From assembly GCA_022775805.1 (NCBI GenBank), contig JALFKB010000058.1:1-40120 (forward strand): a stretch of DNA of 40,120 bases, in the 5' to 3' direction. The translations under genes were made by a program, and so were the position numbers. Under the pieces are notes generated by a model. The model saw only the letters and a program-made list of their open reading frames with translations, had not been told where the DNA came from and did no database searches. Below are positions 15,979 through 23,579 of the stretch, piece by piece (within the stretch, counting starts at the first letter, position 1; each line of letters opens with the position of its first letter). This stretch comes from Clostridiales bacterium (GTDB taxonomy: Bacteria; Bacillota; Clostridia; Peptostreptococcales; Anaerovoracaceae).

Positions 15979-17811
15979 ATGAGTCAGCAGCAAGCAGTTG
16001 CAGCAGCTGAGAAACCTGTTCTCGCAAAGGCGAATATCAAGGTTTCGACAGTTGTGTTCATGATTTTCTGCCTGGTAGCAGCAGGATGCTACGGAATCGA
16101 GGAAATGATTCCTGAGTGCGGTCCCGGACTTACAATCATCATGCTGTGTGTACTCCCGTTTGTATGGGGACTTCCTTTCGGAATGGTTGCTTCGGAACTT
16201 GGTTCCGTAAGACCTCAGGAAGGCGGATACTATAAATGGGTACAGGAAGCTCTGGGAGAATTCTGGGGATTCCAGGCAGGATGGTGGAGAACTATCTCCA
16301 TCTACATCGACAATACTTCATATGTAATCCTGGCAGGGGGCTATGCAGCCACAGTATGGGATATAGGTATTGGCGGTGAATTTGCACTGAAGTTTGCGAT
16401 GATAGCAATCTTCACACTTATTAACATCAGAGGCGTTAAGGAAGTTGGTTCAGTAAGTACGCTGCTTTCCATTCTGGTTATGGCTGCCTTTGCATTTGTT
16501 GCAATATGCGGTTTCATCAACTGGGGCGGAGATGCGGAAACGGCTTCCACAATCTCATTCAGAATTACACCTGAACCTGCAGAGGGAATCTCAGACTGGT
16601 TCTTCTACATTGCCGGCGGTATTTCAATCGGAATGTGGATGTATTCCGGCTATGAATCCATGTCAACTCTGGCGGGGGAAGTTGCAAACCCTCAGGTTAT
16701 TCCTAAGGGAACGCTGGTTACAATTCCTATTATCATGGCAACTTACATTCTGCCGACAGTGGCCGGTCTCGGTTCGCTGGGACAGTATGACAACTGGGGA
16801 ACAACTTCAGACTGCGTAGGATATGCAGATGTTCCTGCTCACTTCTTCAGCCCTGTATGGGGAATTGTATTTGTAGTCGTTGCAATACTGGCACAGTGCT
16901 CAATATACAACACCTATATCACTTCCGGCTCCAGAGGCTTCTTCGCTCTGGCTGATGACAACCTTACAGCTAAGGTAATGGTTAAGACAAGCGCACGCGG
17001 CGTTCCGTACGTTTCAGTATTGTCAGTTGGTATTTTCAACCTGATATTCTGCATGTTCCCGTTCGGATTCATCATCGTACTGGATGTTGCACTTCTGCTG
17101 GCATCATACATAATGGTATATATTTCATGCGTTCTGCTTAGACACAAGATTCCTAAGGAAGACTACCTCTGGAGAATTCCTGGAGGAAACGGATTCCTGA
17201 AGCTGGTATGCATAGTACCTTGCTGCGTTGCAATATTCGCATTCTTCGTTAACGGATCTGACTACTATGTAGGCGGAATGGTTGGTATTCTGACAGGCCC
17301 GATCATGTACCTGATCTGGAGAAGAAAGTACGGCGGACTGTCAGCAAAGAATCCTGAGGCATTCCCGATGAATCCGAAGACAAAGCTGGCAATCGGCGAC
17401 ACCAGGAGAATCGCATTCCTGCTGCTGGTTGTAACAGTAATGAACATTGTTGCACTTATCTTCGAGCCTTGGTATGAGGACTGGTTCGGTGCAGACTGCT
17501 GGGGATCCGGAGATTACTTTGACGGTATTCTGGAAGCGGCATCAGCCGGTGAGGAGGCTGCAAGATACGCTGCCATAGTTGGAACCATCAAGGTTATTCT
17601 CTGGGTAATGACGATAGTATGCGCTGCAGCATGCGTCATTATATATGCAGTTTCCAAGAAGGTTGAACCGTCACCTGCTGAATGCAAGGCATCTCTGAAG
17701 AAGAGCTGTGACTATATCAGCGAAAAGTTCAACAAGGAACTGGAGGAATCCAGAGAGCTGCAGGCAAAGCTTGAAGCCGAAGGGGCACCTACGGCCAAGA
17801 TTGAACTATAG
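15979..17811 (+). CDS. APC-family amino acid permease
   Basis: A 610-residue polytopic membrane transporter. The N-terminal half has the APC pattern: GCYGIEEMIPECGPG in the first membrane segment region, GGYYKWVQEALGEFWGFQAGWW in the second to third, and GYESMSTLAGEVANPQ further on. About 12 membrane segments are visible, with two more near the C-terminus (roughly 475-495 and 535-560). A charged, probably helical cytoplasmic tail of about 50 residues follows. Substrate cannot be told from sequence; amino acid or polyamine uptake is the family role. Ribosome binding site AGGAGGG lies upstream. It has its own promoter. Its codon choice resembles that of the ribosomal genes, suggesting high expression. 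Confidence 0.88.
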   Translation: MSQQQAVAAAEKPVLAKANIKVSTVVFMIFCLVAAGCYGIEEMIPECGPGLTIIMLCVLPFVWGLPFGMVASELGSVRPQEGGYYKWVQEALGEFWGFQAGWWRTISIYIDNTSYVILAGGYAATVWDIGIGGEFALKFAMIAIFTLINIRGVKEVGSVSTLLSILVMAAFAFVAICGFINWGGDAETASTISFRITPEPAEGISDWFFYIAGGISIGMWMYSGYESMSTLAGEVANPQVIPKGTLVTIPIIMATYILPTVAGLGSLGQYDNWGTTSDCVGYADVPAHFFSPVWGIVFVVVAILAQCSIYNTYITSGSRGFFALADDNLTAKVMVKTSARGVPYVSVLSVGIFNLIFCMFPFGFIIVLDVALLLASYIMVYISCVLLRHKIPKEDYLWRIPGGNGFLKLVCIVPCCVAIFAFFVNGSDYYVGGMVGILTGPIMYLIWRRKYGGLSAKNPEAFPMNPKTKLAIGDTRRIAFLLLVVTVMNIVALIFEPWYEDWFGADCWGSGDYFDGILEAASAGEEAARYAAIVGTIKVILWVMTIVCAAACVIIYAVSKKVEPSPAECKASLKKSCDYISEKFNKELEESRELQAKLEAEGAPTAKIEL

Positions 17812-17856
17812 CCGCAGCAGACGGACTTGATAGTATATAGTGTCAATGACATTAAG

Positions 17857-17884
17857 GAGACCGGGGCGCATATGCTCCGGTCTC
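17857..17884 (+). terminator. Hairpin after the permease gene
   Basis: GAGACCGGggcGCA pairs with TGCtCCGGTCTC in a strong stem. The following T-tract is weak (TGTT), so termination may be partial. Confidence 0.45.
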
Positions 17885-17949
17885 TGTTAAAAAACAGACC
17901 GGACACAGTTTATTTGCAATACAGTTGAGAGTAGCAAGGGGGAGAACGG

Positions 17950-18513
17950 ATGCAGTTTTTAACACCCGGGGAGAAATCGAATATCAAGGGCAGACCCTAC
18001 AGGCTGGCGATTATTCTGGCAATCGTTTTTTTTATTGTGATTGCGCCTGAGATACAGGAGGGAAACTACATGGATCCCACAATCAGGGACGGACAGGTGC
18101 TTCTGGGAAATAAATTCGCCCATTTCTCAGCCAAGAGAAAGGCTCCGGAAAGAGATACTCTTGTTATTCTCGACAAGGATATTTCCCTTGAAGCGGGGGC
18201 AGAAGACAATATTGTCACAAGAGTAATCGCCCTGCCGGGAGACACGGTTGAAGTCAAAGACGGAAAGGTGCTTGTGAACGATGAGGAATATGTCACCCGA
18301 AATGACATATCCGGGGCCAAGGGAACCTTTAAGAAAAAGACCCTGAAGGGCAATCAGGTTTTCGTTCTCTGCGACAACAGATCTGCTTCTGAATTCTGGA
18401 AATATGATAGCAGAAACCCTAAGCTGGGCACTGTGGACATGCGAAAAATACGGGGAACTGTGGTGGTGAAAATATGGCCGCTGAGTGCATTTTCATTCAT
18501 GGGAAGTAGATAG
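17950..18513 (+). CDS. Signal peptidase I homologue lacking both catalytic residues
   Basis: A 187-residue S26-family protein with one N-terminal membrane segment (about 19-34). The family boxes can be followed in order: GNYMDPTIRDGQVLLGNKF (38-56), IVTRVIALPGDTVEVKDGKVLVN (88-110), FVLCDNRSASEFW (138-150) and a DSRN box (153-156). In active enzymes the residue before the first Met is the nucleophilic serine; here it is Tyr40. The general-base lysine before R-V-I-x-LPGD is Thr90. GDNR is changed to CDNR. The rest of the fold appears intact, so it is probably a folded but inactive protein rather than a random ruin. It lies between the permease and the ech operon. Start supported by AGGGGGAG just upstream. 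Confidence 0.82.
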   Translation: MQFLTPGEKSNIKGRPYRLAIILAIVFFIVIAPEIQEGNYMDPTIRDGQVLLGNKFAHFSAKRKAPERDTLVILDKDISLEAGAEDNIVTRVIALPGDTVEVKDGKVLVNDEEYVTRNDISGAKGTFKKKTLKGNQVFVLCDNRSASEFWKYDSRNPKLGTVDMRKIRGTVVVKIWPLSAFSFMGSR

Positions 18514-18526
18514 AAAAAACTGAATA

Positions 18527-18597
18527 TTTCGCAAGTTAAGGTCCGCAGCGCAAGGCTGCGGACTCTTCTTATTTTTTTTGTTAATTATCTTGCGAAA
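18527..18597 (+). terminator. Terminator nested inside a longer inverted repeat
   Basis: GTCCGCAGC (18541-18549) and GCTGCGGAC (18555-18563) form a perfect stem, followed after ATTCTTA-like sequence by eight T (18572-18579). Outside it, TTTCGCAAG (18527-18535) and CTTGCGAAA (18589-18597) form a second perfect 9-bp inverted repeat enclosing the terminator and its T-run. Confidence 0.85.
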
Positions 18598-18632
18598 AAG
18601 GAAATATTTTTGCAATGTACGCCCTTTCGAAC

Positions 18633-18662
18633 TTGATTATTACCTGCAGTAGTAGTTATAAT
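18633..18662 (+). promoter_or_regulatory. Promoter of the ech operon
   Basis: TTGATT (18633-18638), an 18-bp spacer and TATAAT (18657-18662). The leader then contains a perfect hairpin TTTGAAAA (18665-18672) / TTTTCAAA (18678-18685) and the AGGAGG of echA. Confidence 0.7.
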
Positions 18663-18718
18663 AATTTGAAAAGTTATTTTTCAAAGAATAAGTTACATTT
18701 TATTATTAGGAGGATTAA

Positions 18719-20650
18719 ATGGGCACAATTCTTTTTCTAATCTTTTTCCCGATGATAATTGCCTTTATTCTTTTAGTAGTGAAAGCAGACAAGGGTAGAG
18801 ACGTAATCGTCATTGCCTCAGCAGCTATTATTGCAGCAATGTCGATTGTCGTAGCCATCCAGTTCTCAGCCGGAGGCGGAGAATTCTTCTCCTTCGACGG
18901 AGAAATTGTGAACTACATCATGATGGTTATAGAAGCACTGTTATGCATCTATATTATCATCACTGCATGCAAGCACAAGAAGTGGCTCGCTGCCATCTTT
19001 GCTATCATTCAGACACCACTGGTAATGTGGTTTGAACTTACTAAAGGACATGGTATTGAAGTTCACAGCAACATGTATGTTGACAGACTTTCAATCATCA
19101 TGATTCTTATCATAGGCATCATCGGAAGCTTAATCACAGTGTATGCATTAGGCTACATGAAAGACTTCCAGCATCACGAACCTAAGGATGCAAAGGACAG
19201 AAGACCTTGGTTCTTCTTCGTAATGTTCCTGTTCCTGGGAGCAATGGTGGGACTGGTATCATCCAATAACCTTATCTGGATGTATTTCTTCTGGGAAATC
19301 ACCAGCTTGTCATCATTCTGGCTCATCGGCTACACAAAGACCGAAGAAGCTACAAACAATGCGTTCAGAGCACTGATTATGAACCTGCTGGGCGGACTTG
19401 GATTCGCAGTAGGTATCGTTATCCTCGGAATGCTGTTCGGAACAGTAGAAATGAGCACAATGCTCACTTACGGTGCTGTATACGGTGACATCATCGCAAT
19501 CCCTGCTGCATTCTTCGCATTCGCAGGAATCACAAAGGCAGCTCAGATGCCGTTCAACAGCTGGCTGCTGGGCGCAATGGTTGCACCTACACCTACGTCA
19601 GCACTGCTCCACTCATCAACAATGGTTAAGGCCGGCGTATTCATGGTTATCAAGCTGGCTCCTGTTCTCGGAATGAGCAACTACACAGGAATCATGGTAA
19701 TGATGGTGGGCGGACTTACATTCCTCTTCGCATCATGTGCGGCAATTTCACAGGTAAATGCCAAGAGAGTACTTGCTTACTCAACAATTGCCAACCTTGG
19801 TCTGATCGTTGCCTGCGGCGGCGTAGGAACACCTGGGGCTGTATGGGCAGGAATCATGCTTATCATATTCCACGCAATCACAAAGTCACTCCTGTTCCTG
19901 TGCGTAGGTACTGCAGAGCACCACATCGGAAGCAGAATGATCGAGGATATGGACGGTCTGTTCAACAAGATGCCGAGACTTGCTATGTGCATGATTATCG
20001 GTATTGCAGGAATGTTCCTGGCACCTTTCGGAATGCTGATCTCCAAGTGGGGATGTATGGTATCCTTCATTGATTCAGGAAACATTCTTCTGGTAGCATT
20101 CATCTGCTTCGGCAGTGCTGTAACAGCATTCTACTGGCTCAAGTGGATGGGTAAGCTAACTGCAGTTGTTGCAGGTGAAGAAAGCATCGAAAATGACGTA
20201 CACAAAACAGAAATCTTCGTACACATCACTCTGGTTGTACTGGTTATTCTGGTATGTCTCATATTCCCGCTTCTTTCAACATACATGCTGGTTCCTTATC
20301 TTGAAGGAACATTCGGCGGACTGGCAGGCGGAATCATGTCATCCGGTAACATGATGATCATGGTTATCATGGTGGCAGTAATAGTTCTTCTGGCTCTCTT
20401 CTTCTTCGGAAAGTCAAAGAAGCCAAAAGTACCTATCTACCTTTCAGGTGTTAACGCCGGTGATGACAGAACTTACTACGGCTCAATGCAGAAGGAAGTT
20501 CAGTTCTCACTGAGAAACTGGCATATGGAAGAATACTTCGGCGAACACAAGATGAATCTCATCGGTGGCGTTCTCTGCGTAGTATCACTTGTAGCCGGAA
20601 TCGGACTTATGGTTGCTACGTTAATTAGTATGATGGGAGGTGTTGCATAA
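18719..20650 (+). CDS. echA: Ech hydrogenase subunit A, NuoL/Mrp-type ion-translocating subunit
   Basis: A 643-residue polytopic membrane protein of the proton-pumping antiporter-like family (NuoL/M/N, MrpA/D). The core is recognisable: MYFFWEITSLSSFWLIGY with the conserved TM5 glutamate, then AAQMPFNSWLLGAMVAPTPTSALLHSSTMVKAGVFMVIK, the most conserved stretch of the family, and the lysine in FHAITKSLLFLCVGTAEH. About 15-16 membrane segments are expected. It should carry out ion translocation driven by hydrogenase turnover. It is the first gene of the operon, with a strong AGGAGG site, and overlaps echB by one base (TAATG). Whether H+ or Na+ is moved cannot be read from the sequence. Confidence 0.92.
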   Translation: MGTILFLIFFPMIIAFILLVVKADKGRDVIVIASAAIIAAMSIVVAIQFSAGGGEFFSFDGEIVNYIMMVIEALLCIYIIITACKHKKWLAAIFAIIQTPLVMWFELTKGHGIEVHSNMYVDRLSIIMILIIGIIGSLITVYALGYMKDFQHHEPKDAKDRRPWFFFVMFLFLGAMVGLVSSNNLIWMYFFWEITSLSSFWLIGYTKTEEATNNAFRALIMNLLGGLGFAVGIVILGMLFGTVEMSTMLTYGAVYGDIIAIPAAFFAFAGITKAAQMPFNSWLLGAMVAPTPTSALLHSSTMVKAGVFMVIKLAPVLGMSNYTGIMVMMVGGLTFLFASCAAISQVNAKRVLAYSTIANLGLIVACGGVGTPGAVWAGIMLIIFHAITKSLLFLCVGTAEHHIGSRMIEDMDGLFNKMPRLAMCMIIGIAGMFLAPFGMLISKWGCMVSFIDSGNILLVAFICFGSAVTAFYWLKWMGKLTAVVAGEESIENDVHKTEIFVHITLVVLVILVCLIFPLLSTYMLVPYLEGTFGGLAGGIMSSGNMMIMVIMVAVIVLLALFFFGKSKKPKVPIYLSGVNAGDDRTYYGSMQKEVQFSLRNWHMEEYFGEHKMNLIGGVLCVVSLVAGIGLMVATLISMMGGVA

Positions 20651-21519
20651 TGTTCGTTAAGGCAATAATCTCAGTAATAGCCTTCCTCGTATTTGCACCG
20701 TTCGTAGGTGGAATTCTGGCAGGTCTCGACAGAAAGCTCTCAGCTAAGATGCAGAGAAGAGTAGGACCTCCGGTACTTCAGCCTTTCTACGATGTAGCAA
20801 AGCTTTTCCAGAAGGAAAAAATGACACCAACAGCGTTCCAGGACTTCTACGTACTCGTATTCGTAGTGTTCATCATCGCATCAGGTGTAATATTCTTCAT
20901 GGGCGGAGACCTGCTCCTGGTAATATTCACTCTGACTATTGGTGCAGCATTTCTTATCATTGCAGCTTACTCCTCAAACTCACCTTATGCTGAAGCAGGT
21001 GCAGAGAGAGAACTGCTGGCAATGATGGCATATGAACCTATGGTTCTTCTGACAGTTATCGGATTCTACCTCTATTCAGGCAGCTTCAAGGTAAGCGACA
21101 TTCTGGCAGGGGAGTCAATGCCGTTCCTGCCAATGATTGGCATCTTCGTTGGATGGCTGTTCATTCTGACAATGAAGTTCAGAAAGTCACCGTTCGACCT
21201 GTCAATGTCACATCACGCTCACCAGGAACTGGTAAGAGGTATGACAACAGAATTCGTTGGCAGAACAATGGGTTGGATCGAGATATCACACTGGTATGAA
21301 AACGTATTCCTTCTTGGATTCGTATTCCTCTTCTTCGCAAACGGAACATGGTACGGATGGATTATCGGTATCGTAGTTGCAATCCTTGCATACTTCCTGG
21401 AAGTACTGATTGATAACTGTTTCGCAAGAATGAAGTGGCAGTTCGCATTCAAGTCGGCATGGATTGTTGCCGTAGTACTCGGCGTTATCAATCTGTTCGT
21501 TCTCTACTTATGTTTCTAA
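20650..21519 (+). CDS. echB: Ech hydrogenase subunit B, NuoH-like membrane subunit
   Basis: A 289-residue membrane protein homologous to NuoH (complex I subunit 1). Typical stretches are AGLDRKLSAKMQRRVGPPVLQPFYDVAKLFQKE near the N-terminus, SPYAEAGAERELLAMMAYEP in the middle loop and KFRKSPFDLSMSHHAHQELVRGMTTEF, the charged loop that links the membrane arm to the soluble arm. About eight membrane segments are visible. It anchors the hydrogenase module (EchC-F) and passes conformational change to EchA. In Ech it does not bind a quinone. Twelve bases separate it from echC. Confidence 0.93.
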   Translation: MFVKAIISVIAFLVFAPFVGGILAGLDRKLSAKMQRRVGPPVLQPFYDVAKLFQKEKMTPTAFQDFYVLVFVVFIIASGVIFFMGGDLLLVIFTLTIGAAFLIIAAYSSNSPYAEAGAERELLAMMAYEPMVLLTVIGFYLYSGSFKVSDILAGESMPFLPMIGIFVGWLFILTMKFRKSPFDLSMSHHAHQELVRGMTTEFVGRTMGWIEISHWYENVFLLGFVFLFFANGTWYGWIIGIVVAILAYFLEVLIDNCFARMKWQFAFKSAWIVAVVLGVINLFVLYLCF

Positions 21520-21531
21520 GGAGGTGAAAGA

Positions 21532-22104
21532 ATGTCAGCATATGTAACAAAATCTCCTTGGGTCGTTCATTACGACGGATCAAGCTGTAACGGTTGCGAT
21601 ATCGAAGTACTGGCTTGTCTTATGCCGATGTACGACGTTGAAAGATTCGGTATCATCAACTGCGGTAACCCGAAGCATGCAGACGTGTTCCTGGTAACCG
21701 GTTCTGTAAACGAACAGAACAAAGACGTAATCAAGCAGATATATGACCAGATGCCTGAACCGAAGGTTGTAGTAGCGGTAGGTATCTGCGCATGCTCAGG
21801 CGGCGTATTCAAGGATTGCTATAACGTACTGGGCGGTGTTGATCAGGTTATTCCTGTTGACGCATACGTTCCGGGATGTGCAGCAAGACCTGAAGCTATT
21901 ATCGATGCAGTAGTTAAGGGACTGGATGTTCTCCAGGCTAAGAGAGATGCTATGGTAGGTGCTGTAGAAGCGCCTGCAGCAGCACCGGCTCCTGCAGCTC
22001 CGGCATCACCTGAAACAGCAGCTAAAACTGAAACTCCGGCCGTTCCACCTATTTTCACAATGGCTGAAATCAAGGTGAACGCACTGGATCATCTCAAGAA
22101 ATAA
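21532..22104 (+). CDS. echC: Ech hydrogenase small subunit C with Ala/Pro-rich C-terminal extension
   Basis: A 190-residue [NiFe]-hydrogenase small subunit of the NuoB type, carrying one [4Fe-4S] cluster near the active site. Cysteines for it are C19 and C22 (SSCNGCDIE), one of C86/C88 (GICACSGG) and C116 (PGCAARP). The core ends near residue 145. It is followed by an Ala/Pro-rich linker (about 146-172) and a short helical end (FTMAEIKVNALDHLKK). Such an extension is not part of the NuoB core; similar Ala/Pro linkers occur in EchF of this operon. AAGGAGGTG precedes the start. Confidence 0.93.
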   Translation: MSAYVTKSPWVVHYDGSSCNGCDIEVLACLMPMYDVERFGIINCGNPKHADVFLVTGSVNEQNKDVIKQIYDQMPEPKVVVAVGICACSGGVFKDCYNVLGGVDQVIPVDAYVPGCAARPEAIIDAVVKGLDVLQAKRDAMVGAVEAPAAAPAPAAPASPETAAKTETPAVPPIFTMAEIKVNALDHLKK

Positions 22105-22116
22105 GGAGGAAAGAAC

Positions 22117-22473
22117 ATGGGAAAAACTGCACAGCAGAATTTTGAAGCCGTTGAACTTTCAAACCTGATTTCGAGAGTTGGCGACTTAAAGGCAGACGGA
22201 TACAGATTAGTTCAGATTTGTGGTGTTAACCTTGACGATGACAATTATGAGATTCTCTATTCATTCGACAAGAACCACGAACTGCTCAGTCTGAGACTGG
22301 ACATCGCAATCGGTACAGAAGTTGAAAGTATTACAGGCATTTACTGGCCGGCTTTCATCTATGAAAACGAAATTCACGATCTGTTCGGTGTTCAGTTCAA
22401 TCACAGCGCATTAGATTACCAGGGAACTTTCTTCAGAATTGCTGAGGAAACTCCTTGGAAACCAAAGAAGTAA
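22117..22473 (+). CDS. echD: Ech hydrogenase subunit D, NuoC-like
   Basis: A 118-residue soluble subunit of the 30-kDa NuoC family. The family region is at the C-terminus: ESITGIYWPAFIYENEIHDLFGVQFN, with the E(R)EIxDLFG signature, followed by the FRIAEETPWKPK end. It lies at the interface of the large subunit and the membrane arm and carries no cofactor. AAGGAGG precedes the start; the stop is within the ribosome binding site of echE, 14 bp before that start, so the two are closely coupled. Confidence 0.9.
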   Translation: MGKTAQQNFEAVELSNLISRVGDLKADGYRLVQICGVNLDDDNYEILYSFDKNHELLSLRLDIAIGTEVESITGIYWPAFIYENEIHDLFGVQFNHSALDYQGTFFRIAEETPWKPKK

Positions 22474-22487
22474 AGGAGGCAAGAGTA

Positions 22488-23570
22488 ATGGGTAAAAGAA
22501 CAATAATGCCTTTTGGACCACAGCACCCGGTGCTTCCTGAACCTATTCATCTTGACCTGGTTCTCGAGGATGAAACAGTTGTTGATGTTATTCCATCAAT
22601 CGGCTACATCCACAGGGGTCTGGAAAAGCTGTGTGAAACAAAAGACTACAACCAGATGGTATATGTAATAGAACGTATCTGCGGTATCTGCAGCTTCGGA
22701 CACGGTTGGGGCGCATGTGCTTCAATGGAAGGAGCAATGGGTGTAACAATCCCTGAAAGAGCAGAATATCTGAGAACAATATTACATGAGCTGTCAAGAG
22801 TACACTCACATCTTCTGTGGCTGGGACTCATGGCAGACGCTTTCGGTTTCGAATCACTCTTCAACCACTGCTGGAGAGTAAGAGAATCCGTTCTCGACCT
22901 GTTCGAGAAGAACACAGGCGGCAGAGTTATCTTCTCAATCTGCAAGCCTGGCGGAATGAGAAAAGATATCAGCAATGAGAACCTTAAGGAAATGGTAGAC
23001 GTTCTGAATGGTCTGAAGGCTGAAATCAAGACAATAACTGACGTATTTGTTGAGGATGCATCAGTAAAGAACAGAATGACAGGTGTTGGTGTCCTGACTA
23101 AGGAAGAGGCAATTGAGCTCTGCGCAGTAGGTCCTACAGTAAGAGGATCAGGCGTTGTTCAGGATATCAGACTTACAGGAAATCACGGAGTATATCATCT
23201 CCTGGACTTCGAACCGGTTGTTGAGGAAGCAGGCGACTGCATGGCAAGAACAAAGGTAAGAATCAGAGAGGTATTCCAGGCAATCGAACTGATTGAAAAG
23301 GCAGTATCACAGATTCCTGACGGTCCTGTTGACTGCAAGGTTCCTAAGACTGTTGACGGCGAATTCGCAATTCGTCTTGAGCAGCCTAGAGGAGAAGGTT
23401 TCTACTATGCTAAGGGAGCCGGCACAAAGTTCCTGAAGAGAATGAGAGTAAGAACACCGACCAACATCAACATTCCTGCACTCGTTAAAGCTCTTAAAGG
23501 CGCCGATCTGGCAGATGTACCTATCCTGGTACTGACAATCGACCCTTGTATCAGCTGTACAGAAAGGTAG
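22488..23570 (+). CDS. echE: Ech [NiFe]-hydrogenase large subunit E
   Basis: A 360-residue catalytic subunit. The start at 22488 has AAGGAGG (22473-22479) eight bases upstream; a TTG at 22455 lacks a site and is rejected. Both nickel-binding motifs are complete: L1 RICGICSFGH (63-72) and L2 DPCISCTER (352-360). This marks a true hydrogenase rather than a complex I subunit, which has lost these cysteines. The chain stops directly after L2, so there is no C-terminal peptide to be removed by a maturation protease, as known for CooH. Reaction: 2 H+ + 2 e- to H2, with electrons from ferredoxin via EchF and EchC. Hyp maturation genes are not in this window. Confidence 0.95.
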   Translation: MGKRTIMPFGPQHPVLPEPIHLDLVLEDETVVDVIPSIGYIHRGLEKLCETKDYNQMVYVIERICGICSFGHGWGACASMEGAMGVTIPERAEYLRTILHELSRVHSHLLWLGLMADAFGFESLFNHCWRVRESVLDLFEKNTGGRVIFSICKPGGMRKDISNENLKEMVDVLNGLKAEIKTITDVFVEDASVKNRMTGVGVLTKEEAIELCAVGPTVRGSGVVQDIRLTGNHGVYHLLDFEPVVEEAGDCMARTKVRIREVFQAIELIEKAVSQIPDGPVDCKVPKTVDGEFAIRLEQPRGEGFYYAKGAGTKFLKRMRVRTPTNINIPALVKALKGADLADVPILVLTIDPCISCTER

Positions 23571-23579
23571 GTGTGACTA

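Noticed and set aside
22455-22487. Upstream TTG start for EchE
   Set aside because: It overlaps the end of echD and has no ribosome binding site; ATG 22488 follows an ideal AAGGAGG.
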